Counted from the stretch's first letter, positions 1 through 8,902 are shown. The stretch: DNA of 37,584 bases from an uncultured Paracoccaceae bacterium (GCA_937995865.1 CALKJA010000152.1:1-37584); one strand, 5' to 3'. Translations and numbers: made by a program. Notes: a model not told the origin generated them from the sequence alone.

Positions 1-641
1 GCAACAGCTTTGACCGCTTCTTGCCTATTGGTGGTTGCGTAGCAAATATCTTCTTTGTGCGGGCCAACAATTGCAGGGAATCGCGTGTAAAGCGCCGCAA
101 CGATCTCTGAAGTATCATCAACCGAAAGTGTTGTTTGCGTCACGAATGCCAGCTTGTCGGGATCGCGGACTTCAACAGTCGCCACATCTTCCACGGTTTC
201 AACCAAAAGCACTTCACCTGACGGCAATTGGCCCATTGTGCCGACAGTCTCGGGGTGGCCGGCATGGCCGATCATGATCATCTGCAGCCCGCTACTGTGG
301 TGCCTTTCGGCCTCGATATGGACTTTGGATACAAGTGGGCAGGTTGCATCCACAAACACCATCTCTCGGGCCTGCGCTGCGGCAGGAACGGATTTCGGAA
401 CGCCATGCGCTGAGAAAATTACGGGCCTGTCGTCCGGGCATTCATCCAATTCTTTGACAAATACCGCTCCTTGCGACCGAAGGCTGTCGACCACGTATTT
501 GTTATGCACGATTTCATGGCGCACATACACAGGGGCGCCCCATTTCTGCAGCGCCATCTCGACGATCTTGATGGCACGGTCCACGCCAGCGCAGAACCCG
601 CGTGGTGCCGCAAGATACAAGGTGAGGGGCGGTTTGCTCAT
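1..641 (-). CDS. ispH: 4-hydroxy-3-methylbut-2-enyl diphosphate reductase, partial (C-terminus outside window)
   Basis: Last enzyme of the MEP isoprenoid pathway; it reduces HMBPP to IPP and DMAPP with a [4Fe-4S] cluster in the cytosol. The gene is missing from the ORF track because it runs off the left edge; I translated it from the minus strand. The ATG is at 641 and 213 codons lie inside the window. The protein starts [20 protein letters not shown]. All three cluster cysteines are visible, in [13 protein letters not shown] and [11 protein letters not shown], and the substrate-binding stretches EIVHN and FSAHG are present. Family length is about 310-320 residues, so roughly 100 are missing. 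It is divergent from the broken MauE-like gene. Identification is firm; the 3' end cannot be seen. Confidence 0.96.
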   Translation of the reverse strand, partial: MSKPPLTLYLAAPRGFCAGVDRAIKIVEMALQKWGAPVYVRHEIVHNKYVVDSLRSQGAVFVKELDECPDDRPVIFSAHGVPKSVPAAAQAREMVFVDATCPLVSKVHIEAERHHSSGLQMIMIGHAGHPETVGTMGQLPSGEVLLVETVEDVATVEVRDPDKLAFVTQTTLSVDDTSEIVAALYTRFPAIVGPHKEDICYATTNRQEAVKAV

Positions 642-719
642 CGGATCAGCCTTTGACGTTTCTGCGCATCATGCATATCTCATTGTTCCATAAATACTCC
701 CGCTGGAGGCATTGCAACA

Positions 720-1262
720 GTGCCTCTCAAGCAACGGCTGCACATATTGGCCGTAGAAATGGCAACCTATCACGTTCGGCAACGGGGGCGTGGCAACTCC
801 TTATCTGATTACTGGCCGCTGTTTGCGTTGGTCGGCGTGTCCGCAGGCGCAGGTGCTACGCTGAGTTTGCAAGGCATGCAGTGGATGCCCGCTTTCATGG
901 GGGTGTTCTAGTGTGTTTTTGCGCTGCTCGAGATATTTTATCTCAAAGGATTCCGCCGGGGATTCAAAATGTATGATCTGCTGGCGCGCCGGGTGCCGGG
1001 GTATGCGTTTATGTACCCTTTTATTGAGCTGGCACTTGGGCTCGCGTTTCTCGGAGGGGTCACACCAGCCTTCACGCAGTGGGCAACGGTGATTGTGTTT
1101 GGGTTTGGCACGCTGGGTGTGCTTTCAGCTTTGCGTCGCGGTCTTAATGTCGATTGCCCGTGTATGGGTTCGATTTTGTCGGTCCCGTTGAGCACGGTTA
1201 CCCTGACCGAGGATCTTTCGATGGTCGCGATGGCTGGATTTATGCTGATGAACGCAACTTAA
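720..1262 (+). pseudogene. MauE/DoxX-like redox-associated membrane protein, interrupted by an in-frame TAG
   Basis: Two ORF-track entries (720-911 and 969-1262) are in the same frame, separated only by a TAG at 909-911. Reading through it gives about 180 residues with roughly five hydrophobic segments (near YWPLFALVGVSAG, PAFMGVF, FALLEIFYL, YPFIELALGLAFLGG and the C-terminal MVAMAGFML). A C-x-C-x-G-like motif (VDCPCMG) lies before the last segment, as in MauE/DoxX-type proteins seen in marine Rhodobacterales. A GGAGG at 705-709 precedes the GTG at 720. Nothing else is disrupted, so this is either a recent nonsense mutation or a sequencing error; the second half could also be translated from the ATG at 969. 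Family assignment is by resemblance only. Confidence 0.62.
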
Positions 1263-1292
1263 ATAGGCACGTCTTGCACAAGCAGGAAATTT

Positions 1293-1325
1293 CTATCGGA
1301 GCCCCATAGAAAGGGGCTCCGATAG
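1293..1325. terminator. Bidirectional hairpin terminator between convergent genes
   Basis: A perfect 13-bp inverted repeat, CTATCGGAGCCCC and GGGGCTCCGATAG, with a 7-nt loop (ATAGAAA). It sits between the plus-strand MauE-like gene and the minus-strand NYN gene, whose stop is at 1328. The U-tract is weak on both sides (ATTCTTC on plus, AAATTTCC on minus), but the stem is GC-rich and placed exactly where both transcripts should end. Confidence 0.8.
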
Positions 1326-1327
1326 CG

Positions 1328-1909
1328 TTATTCTTCTGAAGACACGTATTCGCGATCGCGAACCATATCTTCCCTTGGCTCGCGGGGCGGGCGCCCGACT
1401 ACGTCCTTCAGCTCTTCCAACTCGATGAAGTTGTCAGCTTGGCGGCGCAATTCGTCTGCGATCATCGGTGGTTGGCTACGGATCGTCGAAACGACAGAAA
1501 CTCGTACCCCTTTGCGTTGAAGCGATTCGACCAGCGGACGAAAATCGCCATCCCCTGAGAACAGCACGATGTGATCCACGAAAGGCGCAAGTTCCATCGC
1601 ATCGACGCAAAGTTCGATGTCCATGTTGCCTTTCACCTTCCGGCGACCTTGACTGTCCGTGTATTCTTTGGCCGGTTTAGTCACCATCGTGAACCCATTA
1701 TAGTTCAGCCAGTCAACAAGGGGCCTAATCGGAGAATAGTCATCGTTTTCAAGGAGTGCGGTGTAGTAGAATGCGCGGAGCATCTTCCCGCGCCGCATGA
1801 ATTCCTGACGCAAAAGTTTGTAGTCGATATCAAACCCCAGCGCCTTCGCAGCCGCGTAGAGGTTCGACCCGTCAATGAACAGCGCTAGCCGTTCGTCTCT
1901 GTAAAACAT
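1328..1909 (-). CDS. NYN-domain (LabA/DUF88, PIN-like) protein
   Basis: A protein of about 193 residues made almost wholly of a NYN domain, a PIN-like fold that usually cleaves or binds RNA. Conserved acidic motifs are LALFIDGSNLY at the N-terminus, GNMDIELCVDAMELA in the middle and LFSGDGDFRPLVE towards the end, which supply the expected metal-binding aspartates. I chose the ATG at 1909 over the upstream start at 2011: the domain begins right there (MFYRDERLALFIDGSN) and an AGAAGGA box lies upstream. The C-terminus is charged and probably disordered. It is divergent from folK across 95 bp. The actual substrate is unknown. Confidence 0.88.
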   Translation of the reverse strand: MFYRDERLALFIDGSNLYAAAKALGFDIDYKLLRQEFMRRGKMLRAFYYTALLENDDYSPIRPLVDWLNYNGFTMVTKPAKEYTDSQGRRKVKGNMDIELCVDAMELAPFVDHIVLFSGDGDFRPLVESLQRKGVRVSVVSTIRSQPPMIADELRRQADNFIELEELKDVVGRPPREPREDMVRDREYVSSEE

Positions 1910-2004
1910 AAAAATAAATCCTTCTTGTTGCGCCGTTGTGGATACTGCGGGTGAGTGGTTTGGTGCAGCACGGCGACGAGGCGTAGAAATAGGAAAAAAC
2001 TGTC

Positions 2005-2592
2005 GTGTCACAAGCCCTTAATATATGGCCGTTACGCCAAAGTTACATTGTTGCGCTCGGGGCTAATCTCCCGTCGCGCTTAGGAATGCCTAACGAAACA
2101 TTACATTGCGTTACACAATCTTTGCACGAGTATAACTGCAAATCACTTAAAGTGAGCAGATTTTTTTCATGCCCTGCGTTTCCAGCGGGGAATGGTCCGG
2201 ATTATGTTAATTCGGTCGCGGAAATTGAAGGCCCTGGTGATCCCGCTGAAATGCTGAGCGTTTTACATAGGATTGAAGCTGACATCGGAAGAACGCGCGA
2301 TGTGCGCTGGGGTCAGAGGGTGCTGGATCTTGATCTGATCGCGGCTGGCAACGTGATTTTGCCGGACACGAAAACGCATCAAAATTGGCGCGATCTGCCG
2401 CTTCATGATCAAATAGAGTCGACGCCCGACGAGCTGGTTCTACCGCACCCAAGACTTCAGGATCGCGCGTTTGTGCTGGTCCCCTTGGCTGAGATTGCTC
2501 CGGATTGGGTCCATCCTGCTCTGGGTTTTACGGTGCGTGAGATGTGTGATGCTTTGCCCGCGATGGCAAAGGCGGAAATGAAGCCGCTGTAA
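2005..2592 (+). CDS. folK: 2-amino-4-hydroxy-6-hydroxymethyldihydropteridine diphosphokinase (HPPK)
   Basis: Transfers pyrophosphate from ATP to 6-hydroxymethyl-7,8-dihydropterin in folate synthesis. At 195 residues it is in the range of alphaproteobacterial HPPK. It shows the N-terminal IVALGANLPS, the FFSCPAFPAG segment and PDYVNSVAEI, then the diagnostic RWGQRVLDLDLI motif with the two Mg-binding aspartates, and LPHPRLQDRAFVLVPLAEI at the end. The start is GTG at 2005 with AGGA about 12 nt upstream. It stands alone between the divergent NYN gene and the rpoZ promoter; no folP or folB is adjacent in this window. Confidence 0.95.
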   Translation: MSQALNIWPLRQSYIVALGANLPSRLGMPNETLHCVTQSLHEYNCKSLKVSRFFSCPAFPAGNGPDYVNSVAEIEGPGDPAEMLSVLHRIEADIGRTRDVRWGQRVLDLDLIAAGNVILPDTKTHQNWRDLPLHDQIESTPDELVLPHPRLQDRAFVLVPLAEIAPDWVHPALGFTVREMCDALPAMAKAEMKPL

Positions 2593-2628
2593 GCGCCTAA
2601 ATCGCATGCGGGGTTACAGCGAATCCAC

Positions 2629-2657
2629 TTGTATTCCCACCTTTTGAGGCCTATCTA
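2629..2657 (+). promoter_or_regulatory. Candidate sigma-70 promoter for rpoZ-rsh
   Basis: TTGTAT at 2629-2634 and TATCTA at 2652-2657 with a 17-bp spacer, in the gap between folK and rpoZ, placing a start site near 2664 and a leader of about 33 nt. An AGGAAG lies 13 nt before the rpoZ ATG. This is motif matching only. Confidence 0.4.
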
Positions 2658-2696
2658 GCGCGCTCATTCCCCTGATCAGGAAGTGGATACCCTCGA

Positions 2697-3050
2697 ATGG
2701 CCCGCGTTACAGTTGAAGATTGCGTCGATAAAGTTCCCAACCGGTTCGAACTTGTGATGCTTGCAGCGCATCGAGCGCGTGAAATCGCCAGCGGCGCGCC
2801 GATCACTGTTGATCGCGACAACGACAAGAACCCTGTTGTGAGCTTGCGTGAGATTGCTGATGAAACGCAAAGTGCAGCCGAGCTGCGCGAGCGCCTAATC
2901 GAAAGCAACCAAAGCCAGATCGAAGTTGATGAGCCTGAAGATGACAGCATGTCTCTGCTCATGGGCGCCGAGCAGGATAAACCTGCTGAAGACGATCTCA
3001 ACGATGAGAAGCTCTTGCGCGCGCTGATGGAAGCGCAAGGCCAGAAGTAA
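2697..3050 (+). CDS. rpoZ: DNA-directed RNA polymerase omega subunit
   Basis: Smallest RNA polymerase subunit; it helps assemble beta-prime and, in proteobacteria, forms part of the ppGpp site 1. The 117 residues begin [20 protein letters not shown] and contain [19 protein letters not shown] and [13 protein letters not shown], all standard for omega. The acidic C-terminal tail ([13 protein letters not shown] onward) is the usual alphaproteobacterial extension. It lies 10 bp upstream of the (p)ppGpp synthetase/hydrolase gene, the common rpoZ-spoT/rsh arrangement, so the ppGpp enzyme and one of its target subunits are probably co-transcribed. Confidence 0.97.
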   Translation: MARVTVEDCVDKVPNRFELVMLAAHRAREIASGAPITVDRDNDKNPVVSLREIADETQSAAELRERLIESNQSQIEVDEPEDDSMSLLMGAEQDKPAEDDLNDEKLLRALMEAQGQK

Positions 3051-3060
3051 GGCCTGGCGT

Positions 3061-5232
3061 GTGGATGGGCGGGTCGATGCTGGTTTAGACGGCCCCGCGG
3101 ACCTTATTGCTTCGGTCCGCGCCTATAACCCAAACTCTGATTCTGATTTGATCGCGCGGGCCTATGCGTTCGGTCTTGAGATGCACGAAGGGCAGTTTCG
3201 CCGCTCTGGCGAACCCTATTTCACGCACCCCGTTGCTGTCGCCGGTATCTTAGCTGAGCAAAAGCTTGATGACGCGACGATTGTCACAGCGCTTTTGCAT
3301 GACACCGTAGAAGATACGCGTGCTTCGTATCAGGATGTCGCAGCCCAGTTTAGCCCCGATATTGCAGAGCTTGTTGATGGCGTGACAAAGCTCACGCAGC
3401 TGCAGCTGTCTTCGACAGAAACCAAACAGGCAGAGAATTTCCGAAAGCTCTTCATGGCGACGTCCAAGGACATCCGCGTGATCCTTGTGAAACTTGCGGA
3501 CCGGCTGCACAACATGCGCACGCTCAAAGCGATGGCGATTGAAAAACAGCAGCAAAAAGCGCGCGAGACGATGGATATTTTCGCGCCGTTGGCGGGCCGA
3601 ATGGGCATGCAATCCATTCGTGAGGAGCTGGAGGATCACGCGTTTCAAGTTTTGAATGCTGAAGGCCGCAATTCCATTATCCGCCGCTTTATCACGTTGC
3701 AGCGCGAAACTGGTGACGTGATGACCAAGATCATCGGTGACATTCGCCTTGAGATGCAAAAGGCCGGCGTCGAGGTTGAGGTGGAAGGGCGCGCGAAGAA
3801 GCCATACAGCATCTGGCGCAAGATGCAGACCAAACAGCTTAGCTTTTCGCGCCTGTCTGATATCTACGGGTTCCGAGTAATCGTTAAGGATGAGGCTGCG
3901 TGTTATCTTGCTTTGGGGGCGATCCACCAAAGATGGCGCGCCGTTCCTGGGCGGTTCAAGGATTACATCAGCCAGCCAAAGACCAACGGGTATCGATCGA
4001 TTCATACAACCGTTTCGGGCCGCAACGCGCGGCGCGTTGAGGTGCAAATCCGAACACGCCAAATGCACGAGGTCGCTGAAACCGGCGTCGCGGCGACGTG
4101 GTCGTACAAGGACGGCCAACTGGTTGAGAACCCGTTTGTTGTGGACCCTTTCAAATGGATGGCCCAGCTTTCCGAACGCTTCGCCGACGAGGGGGATCAC
4201 GAGGACTTCCTTGAAGCGGTGAAACTTGAGATGTATTCTGATCAGGTTTTCTGTTTCTCGCCAAAGGGCGACGTGATCAAACTACCCAAGGGCGCGACAC
4301 CTTTGGATTTTGCATACGCCGTTCATACGCGGATCGGGAATCAGACCGTCTCAGCCAAGGTTGACGGCATCCGGGTGCCGCTTTGGACTCGGCTCAAAAA
4401 TGGGCAATCTGTTGAGATTATCACTGCAGAAGGTCAAACTCCGCAGGTCACATGGATCGATATCGCGGCAACCGGCCGGGCCAAGGCGGCCATTCGCCGG
4501 TCTTTGCGGGAAGAGGATCGCGAGCGTTTCATCAAGCTTGGTACTGAACTCACGCGCACAAGCTTTGAAGCGGTAGAAAAGCGCGCCACTCCCAGTGCTC
4601 TTGCTCTAGCGGCCAAAGCGTTGGGTCTCGCGGACGCGGATGAGCTGTTGGCCCGTGTAGGCGCGTCGGAGCTAGCTTCTCGTGATGCGGTGCGCGCTGT
4701 CTACCCAGATCTCGCCCCCCAGCCAGAGCGCGAGCTTGCACCAAACCTTACGGTTATTGGGCTTGAGCCGGATCAATCCTTCCACCGTGCACCCTGTTGT
4801 CAGCCAGTGCCCGGCGAACGCATTGTGGGGATTACGTTTCGGGGAAGGGGGGTGGTTGTACACACGATCGACTGCCCCAATATGGAAACCTATGAAGATC
4901 AGCTTGACCGCTGGGTAGATTTACGTTGGCAAGAAGGGCGTCACCCTCTTAGCAATACAGTCAGTGTCGATTTGACGATTTCGAATGATGCGGGTGTGCT
5001 TGGCCGTATCTGCACGGTAATTGGCGAACAGTCTGCAAACATCTCGGACCTAACGTTTGTGGACAAGAAGCCAGATTTCTATCGCCTCTTAGTCGATATT
5101 GACCTACGTGACCTTGAGCACCTGCATGCGGTCATGACTGTTCTCAAAGCTGATAGCAACGTGGCAGAGGTTCGGAGACACCGCGACCCAAGCCGGTTGT
5201 TTGCAGGCACGGATGCAGCGGAGCAAACATAG
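3061..5232 (+). CDS. Bifunctional (p)ppGpp synthetase/hydrolase, RelA/SpoT family
   Basis: Stringent-response enzyme of 723 residues, the full length for the long Rsh class. In order: an HD hydrolase domain with the catalytic HD pair at about residues 80-81 (ALLHDTVEDT) and KLADRLHNMRTL; the synthetase domain with RLSDIYGFRVIV and FKDYISQPKTNGYRSIHTTV (about 260-320); a TGS domain (VFCFSPKGDVIKLPKGATPLDFA, about 390-455); a Cys/His zinc-finger-like region (HRAPCCQPVPGERIVG then HTIDCPN); and a C-terminal ACT domain. Both catalytic halves look intact, so it is probably the sole Rsh. The start is GTG at 3061; no in-frame ATG lies nearby. It follows rpoZ by 10 bp. Confidence 0.95.
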   Translation: MDGRVDAGLDGPADLIASVRAYNPNSDSDLIARAYAFGLEMHEGQFRRSGEPYFTHPVAVAGILAEQKLDDATIVTALLHDTVEDTRASYQDVAAQFSPDIAELVDGVTKLTQLQLSSTETKQAENFRKLFMATSKDIRVILVKLADRLHNMRTLKAMAIEKQQQKARETMDIFAPLAGRMGMQSIREELEDHAFQVLNAEGRNSIIRRFITLQRETGDVMTKIIGDIRLEMQKAGVEVEVEGRAKKPYSIWRKMQTKQLSFSRLSDIYGFRVIVKDEAACYLALGAIHQRWRAVPGRFKDYISQPKTNGYRSIHTTVSGRNARRVEVQIRTRQMHEVAETGVAATWSYKDGQLVENPFVVDPFKWMAQLSERFADEGDHEDFLEAVKLEMYSDQVFCFSPKGDVIKLPKGATPLDFAYAVHTRIGNQTVSAKVDGIRVPLWTRLKNGQSVEIITAEGQTPQVTWIDIAATGRAKAAIRRSLREEDRERFIKLGTELTRTSFEAVEKRATPSALALAAKALGLADADELLARVGASELASRDAVRAVYPDLAPQPERELAPNLTVIGLEPDQSFHRAPCCQPVPGERIVGITFRGRGVVVHTIDCPNMETYEDQLDRWVDLRWQEGRHPLSNTVSVDLTISNDAGVLGRICTVIGEQSANISDLTFVDKKPDFYRLLVDIDLRDLEHLHAVMTVLKADSNVAEVRRHRDPSRLFAGTDAAEQT

Positions 5233-5249
5233 CGCAGAGGGGGCCCGGG

Positions 5250-6017
5250 GTGGTCTTTAAAAGACGAGACAGACCCAGCTTTGCCCGCCGTTTGTGGGAA
5301 CTCATCTACCCACGAGGTGGATGGAAGCGTGCGTTTGAGTATGTGAAGCTGCGCTTGCGCCGTTTGCCAGACCCGCCTGAGCGCATCGCACGCGGGATTT
5401 GGGCGGGCGTCTTTGCGGCATTCACCCCGTTCTATGGCATCCATTTTGTTATCGCTGGTGGGCTTGCTTTGCTCATGCGGGGCAATGTTATCGCGGCCCT
5501 TTTGGGCACCTTCTTTGGCAACCCTCTGACCTATGTACCCATTGGCGTGGCGGCCCTTCAAACCGGTTACTTTTTGCTTGGCATTCGCCCGCGCGAGGAT
5601 ATCGAGCGGTCCCTTGGCGGGCACTTCATCGATGCGTCCCGCGATCTTTGGCATAATTTCAAAGCGATGTTCACGCCCGATATCGCCCGTTGGCATGGGC
5701 TAGAGCGCTTTTGGGATGATGTGTTCTTTCCCTATATGATTGGCGGGCTCATCCCCGGCATCATTTGTGCGTCCGTTTGCTATTGGCTATCTGCCCCGGT
5801 GATCAGGGCCTATCAGAACCGGCGCAAAGGGCGGATCAAAGAGAAGCTTGTTGAGATCCGAGAAAAAGCGCTACGTCAGGCGGCAGAGGAACAAGCTGCA
5901 AGTCAAGCCGTTGGAAAGGCCGCGACAGCCAAAAGCGTTGCTAAGGTTGCAGCGGCCAAGACTGCCGCGAAAGTCGCCGAAACGCTGACGCAGCGCGATA
6001 AGAAGGAAGAGATATGA
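5250..6017 (+). CDS. DUF2062 domain membrane protein
   Basis: 255 residues with no known enzymatic activity. After a basic N-terminus (RRDRPSFARRLWELIYPRGGWKRA) comes the DUF2062 core: RIARGIWAGVFAAFTPFYGIHF, GLALLMRGNVIAALLGTFFGNPLTY and a later membrane span in PYMIGGLIPGIICASVCYW. The C-terminal 70 residues are an Ala/Lys/Glu-rich helix (KEKLVEIREKALRQAAEEQA onward), probably coiled or disordered. The start is GTG at 5250, 17 bp after rsh. It overlaps pdxJ by ATGA, so the two are translationally coupled. The same neighbour order is common in Rhodobacterales. Confidence 0.88.
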   Translation: MVFKRRDRPSFARRLWELIYPRGGWKRAFEYVKLRLRRLPDPPERIARGIWAGVFAAFTPFYGIHFVIAGGLALLMRGNVIAALLGTFFGNPLTYVPIGVAALQTGYFLLGIRPREDIERSLGGHFIDASRDLWHNFKAMFTPDIARWHGLERFWDDVFFPYMIGGLIPGIICASVCYWLSAPVIRAYQNRRKGRIKEKLVEIREKALRQAAEEQAASQAVGKAATAKSVAKVAAAKTAAKVAETLTQRDKKEEI

Positions 6018-6766
6018 TGAACGACATGCCGTTTCAGAGGCTTGGCGTGAATATCGATCACGTGGCGACCGTGCGCAACGCACGGGGTGGTGCCTACCCT
6101 GATCCTTTGCGCGCCGCCAAATTGGCCGAGGAAGCTGGCGCAGATGGCATCACAGCGCATCTGCGTGAAGACCGGCGTCATATCTCGGATGCGGATATCG
6201 ATGGGTTGATGGATGTTTTGAGCGTTCCTTTGAATTTTGAAATGGCCGCCACCGAAGAGATGCAAAAGATCGCTCTGCACCACAAACCGCATGCAGTTTG
6301 TCTGGTGCCCGAAAAGCGCGAGGAGCGGACAACCGAAGGGGGGCTGGAAGTCGCCCGCGAGGAAAACCGGCTGGCCCATTACATCGCCCCACTGCGCGAG
6401 GCCGGGTGCCGCGTTTCGATCTTTATTGCGGCTGATATGCGCCAAATCGAGGCGGCCCATCGGATCGGGGCAGAAGTGATTGAGCTACATACCGGCGCGT
6501 ATTGCGAAGCAATTGCTGAAGGTGATCACGTAACCCGAGACCGAGAGTTGGCCGCCCTCACGGACATGGCTGCCTATGCAGATGGGCTGGGTCTTGAGGT
6601 TCATGCGGGGCACGGCCTAACATATGAGAGCGTATCGCCCATCGCGGCGTTGCCGCAGGTGAAAGAACTGAACATTGGTCATTTCCTGATTGGGGAGTCC
6701 ATTTTTCTGGGCCTTCAACCCGCCATTCGCGAAATGCGACGTCTGATGGATGAGGCCCGCTCATGA
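6014..6766 (+). CDS. pdxJ: Pyridoxine 5'-phosphate synthase
   Basis: Condenses 1-deoxy-D-xylulose 5-phosphate with 3-amino-2-oxopropyl phosphate to pyridoxine 5'-phosphate, the last ring-forming step of de novo vitamin B6 synthesis. The 250 residues show LGVNIDHVATVRNARGG, ADGITAHLREDRRHI, LNFEMAATEEM, ELHTGAYC, EVHAGHGLTY and LNIGHFLIGESIFLGL, covering the active-site His and Glu residues of this TIM barrel. A second ATG lies at the next codon, so the start could be 6014 or 6017. It shares ATGA overlaps with DUF2062 upstream and the Dabb gene downstream. Confidence 0.97.
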   Translation: MMNDMPFQRLGVNIDHVATVRNARGGAYPDPLRAAKLAEEAGADGITAHLREDRRHISDADIDGLMDVLSVPLNFEMAATEEMQKIALHHKPHAVCLVPEKREERTTEGGLEVAREENRLAHYIAPLREAGCRVSIFIAADMRQIEAAHRIGAEVIELHTGAYCEAIAEGDHVTRDRELAALTDMAAYADGLGLEVHAGHGLTYESVSPIAALPQVKELNIGHFLIGESIFLGLQPAIREMRRLMDEARS

Positions 6767-7086
6767 TCTCTCACGTTGTTGCCCTTAAACTTGCGCCTGA
6801 TGCGGCGCGTGCTGAGCTTGATGCCGTTATGGACGGGCTGGGTGATTTGGTCAGTGAATTGAATGGTGTCTTGCTCTTTCATCACGGCGCGGAGATTGCG
6901 GCAGAGCCGCTTGCGCGCGGGCATGACTATGGACTGGTTTTGCAATTTGTTGATCGTGCCGCGTTGGATGAATATGCGGCAGACTCAACACACAAAGCCC
7001 TTGGCGCGCGGTTGGTTGCTTTGTGCGCGGGCGGCATAGATGGGCTGACCGTTTTTGATTTTGAAACACAGGAGCGAGACGCATGA
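6763..7086 (+). CDS. Dabb (stress-responsive A/B barrel) domain protein
   Basis: 107 residues with the layout of a dimeric alpha/beta-barrel (Dabb) domain: it opens MISHVVALKLAPDA, then a helix (ELDAVMDGLGDLV), a strand near VLLFHHGAEI, the typical HDYGLVLQFVDRAALDEYAADSTHKAL and a final strand. Members of this fold include stress proteins and some cyclases and monooxygenases, and no catalytic residue can be assigned here. It overlaps pdxJ and the next gene by ATGA, so it is co-translated with both. Function unknown. Confidence 0.85.
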   Translation: MISHVVALKLAPDAARAELDAVMDGLGDLVSELNGVLLFHHGAEIAAEPLARGHDYGLVLQFVDRAALDEYAADSTHKALGARLVALCAGGIDGLTVFDFETQERDA

Positions 7087-7511
7087 GCCCTGAAGAAGAA
7101 AGTGTGTCCCTTACCCGTTATGCGCTTTGGTTTGCGGGCACATCGCTGATTGTCGTTGCAATCGTAATCGGGGTGCAAGTGGGATTCGGTATCCGGCTTG
7201 GATCTGCCTTTGTTCCAATCTTGCCTGCGATGGTTGCCGCAATGGTTGAGGGTAGCCGCTATGCCAAATCCACCCGTACCCCTCTCAAAAGCCCTTGGAT
7301 GGATGCGCTTCGGTTGTCAGCGATCGCCTTGGCGATAAATTTTTTTCTTGTCGCGGCAACGCTGGCAGCAGCGCCAATGGCCGCTGTTGGGATCAGTGGA
7401 ATCGCGATTCTCATGGCCGTCTATTTCGTGTTCTGGTTCATCACCAACCGTGTCTTCCTAGCGATGGGCGCACGCAATGAATGGGCCGCACAAGATCGCA
7501 AAAAGGGTTAA
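7083..7511 (+). CDS. ABZJ_00895-like small integral membrane protein
   Basis: 142 residues with about four transmembrane segments: [59 protein letters not shown] and [27 protein letters not shown]. The pattern, with EGSRYA after the second span and the closing [10 protein letters not shown], resembles the small ABZJ_00895 family. Nothing indicates a substrate. Its ATG overlaps the Dabb stop codon, making it the fourth member of a chain of overlapping genes that starts at DUF2062. Confidence 0.78.
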   Translation: MSPEEESVSLTRYALWFAGTSLIVVAIVIGVQVGFGIRLGSAFVPILPAMVAAMVEGSRYAKSTRTPLKSPWMDALRLSAIALAINFFLVAATLAAAPMAAVGISGIAILMAVYFVFWFITNRVFLAMGARNEWAAQDRKKG

Positions 7512-7516
7512 CCTCT

Positions 7517-7542
7517 CAAAGGGTCACGGGGTGTGACCTTTG
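7517..7542 (+). terminator. Hairpin between the ABZJ-like gene and acpS (attenuator or weak terminator)
   Basis: CAAAGGGTCAC (7517-7527) pairs with GTGACCTTTG (7533-7542) around a GGGGT loop, giving ten base pairs with one bulged G. CGTTGTTTC follows rather than a clean U-run. It starts 6 nt after the stop codon and ends 25 nt before the acpS ATG, so it could end most transcripts from the pdxJ group or shape the acpS leader. Confidence 0.5.
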
Positions 7543-7567
7543 CGTTGTTTCAGGTTTATTTGCAGCC

Positions 7568-8035
7568 ATGATTTTAGGTATCGGAACTGACCTTGCGAAT
7601 ATTGATCGCATCCAAGGCACGCTAGATCGCTTTGGCGATCGTTTTCGCAACCGCGTGTTTACACCAACAGAGCAGCGCAAAGCAGAGCGGCGCAAGGATG
7701 TTGCAGGCACCTATGCAAAGCGTTGGGCGGCTAAAGAAGCCTGTTCAAAGGCGCTCGGCACCGGGCTTCGCATGGGGATCGCTTGGAAGGACATGGCGGT
7801 GAGCAACCTGCAAACGGGGCAACCGGTTATGGCGGTAACAGGGTGGGCTGCGGAACGTCTTCGCGAGCTTACGCCAGACGGCCACGAGGCTATCATCCAT
7901 GTGACTTTGACAGATGACCATCCTTGGGCGCAGGCTTTTGTCGTGATCGAAGCGCGACCCCTGAGCGCGGCAGTGCGCGCAACTGGCGGATCCCCCGCTG
8001 CAGTGCTTGACTTACCCCCCCGCACACCACAGTAA
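7568..8035 (+). CDS. acpS: Holo-[acyl-carrier-protein] synthase
   Basis: Moves 4'-phosphopantetheine from CoA to the serine of apo-ACP, activating fatty acid synthesis. I start it at ATG 7568 ([15 protein letters not shown]), where the family begins, rather than at the upstream ORF-track start. It carries the Mg-binding [12 protein letters not shown] and the [16 protein letters not shown] motif with the catalytic Glu and Lys. At 155 residues it is longer than the usual 120-140 because of a C-terminal tail after VVIEARP with no clear role. It precedes lepB by 27 bp. Confidence 0.95.
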   Translation: MILGIGTDLANIDRIQGTLDRFGDRFRNRVFTPTEQRKAERRKDVAGTYAKRWAAKEACSKALGTGLRMGIAWKDMAVSNLQTGQPVMAVTGWAAERLRELTPDGHEAIIHVTLTDDHPWAQAFVVIEARPLSAAVRATGGSPAAVLDLPPRTPQ

Positions 8036-8062
8036 CCGCGCGACACCTTCAGGAGCCGAGAC

Positions 8063-8902
8063 ATGGCCGATACCGACGAAAAGTCGCAAAATCCGATCAT
8101 CGAAACGATCAAGACAATTGTCTATGCGTTGCTCATTGCTGGCGTGTTTCGCACATTGTTCTTTCAGCCGTTTTGGATCCCGTCAGGGTCAATGAAAGAC
8201 ACGCTTTTGATTGGTGACTTCTTGTTCGTGAACAAGATGGCCTATGGCTATTCCTACGCGTCGTGCCCGACGATCTTGATCCCGCAATTGGGTGTGGACG
8301 TCGATGCAGAGGATTTCTGTGGCGTTTTCAAAGGGTCTGATAGCCGCTTATTCGGCGGCGAACCCGAACGCGGCGATGTGGTGGTGTTCCGCCACCCTGT
8401 TACGGGCCGCGATTTCATCAAACGATTAATCGGGCTACCTGGCGATACAGTTCAGGTGCGTGAGGGATTCCTATATCTGAATGGCGAACAGGTCGAACGC
8501 ATGGAGGCCGAGGCCTTTGTTGAGACCTATGCAGAGCAAGGCCCGCAGCGGCAATATCCTGTCTGTTCAAATGGGGCAGTTGGGATCGGCGCAGAATGCG
8601 TGAAGGAAGCAGCTGTTGAGACTCTCTCAAATGGCGTGTCCTATCGCGTGCTCAATATTGGAACGAGGGCGGCAGATAACACTCCCGTTTATACGGTAAG
8701 ACCCGGCCATTTTTTCTTTATGGGTGACAACCGTGATAATTCCACCGACAGCCGCTTTGCGCAGGCCGTGGGCGGTGTTGGGCAAGTCCCGCTTGAGGAT
8801 ATAGTGGGCCGCGCGGACCGGATTGTGTTTTCATCGTCAGGGCGGTCAATCCTATGGTTCTGGACGTGGCGCTCGGACCGGTATTTTAAACGAATTGAGT
8901 GA
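8063..8902 (+). CDS. lepB: Signal peptidase I
   Basis: Inner-membrane protease that removes signal peptides from exported proteins. It has 279 residues and one N-terminal membrane anchor (about 15-35). The catalytic serine is S43 in IPSGSM and the general-base lysine is K120 in [13 protein letters not shown]; the [11 protein letters not shown] box lies near residue 225. The insert between the catalytic elements (about 65-100, with cysteines at 68 and 86) and a second insert with two cysteines are typical of proteobacterial LepB. AGGAG sits 8 nt before the ATG. Ten bases separate it from rnc. Confidence 0.97.
   Translation: MADTDEKSQNPIIETIKTIVYALLIAGVFRTLFFQPFWIPSGSMKDTLLIGDFLFVNKMAYGYSYASCPTILIPQLGVDVDAEDFCGVFKGSDSRLFGGEPERGDVVVFRHPVTGRDFIKRLIGLPGDTVQVREGFLYLNGEQVERMEAEAFVETYAEQGPQRQYPVCSNGAVGIGAECVKEAAVETLSNGVSYRVLNIGTRAADNTPVYTVRPGHFFFMGDNRDNSTDSRFAQAVGGVGQVPLEDIVGRADRIVFSSSGRSILWFWTWRSDRYFKRIE

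Noticed and set aside
1937-1945. TGTGGATAC, one base from a reverse DnaA box
   Set aside because: Single degenerate match with no cluster, no AT-rich unwinding element and no dnaA or hemE/parA context; not evidence of an origin.
3250-4200. 316-aa minus-strand ORF inside rsh
   Set aside because: Antisense shadow of a clearly conserved (p)ppGpp enzyme; the translation is low-complexity His/Arg/Leu-rich without recognisable motifs.
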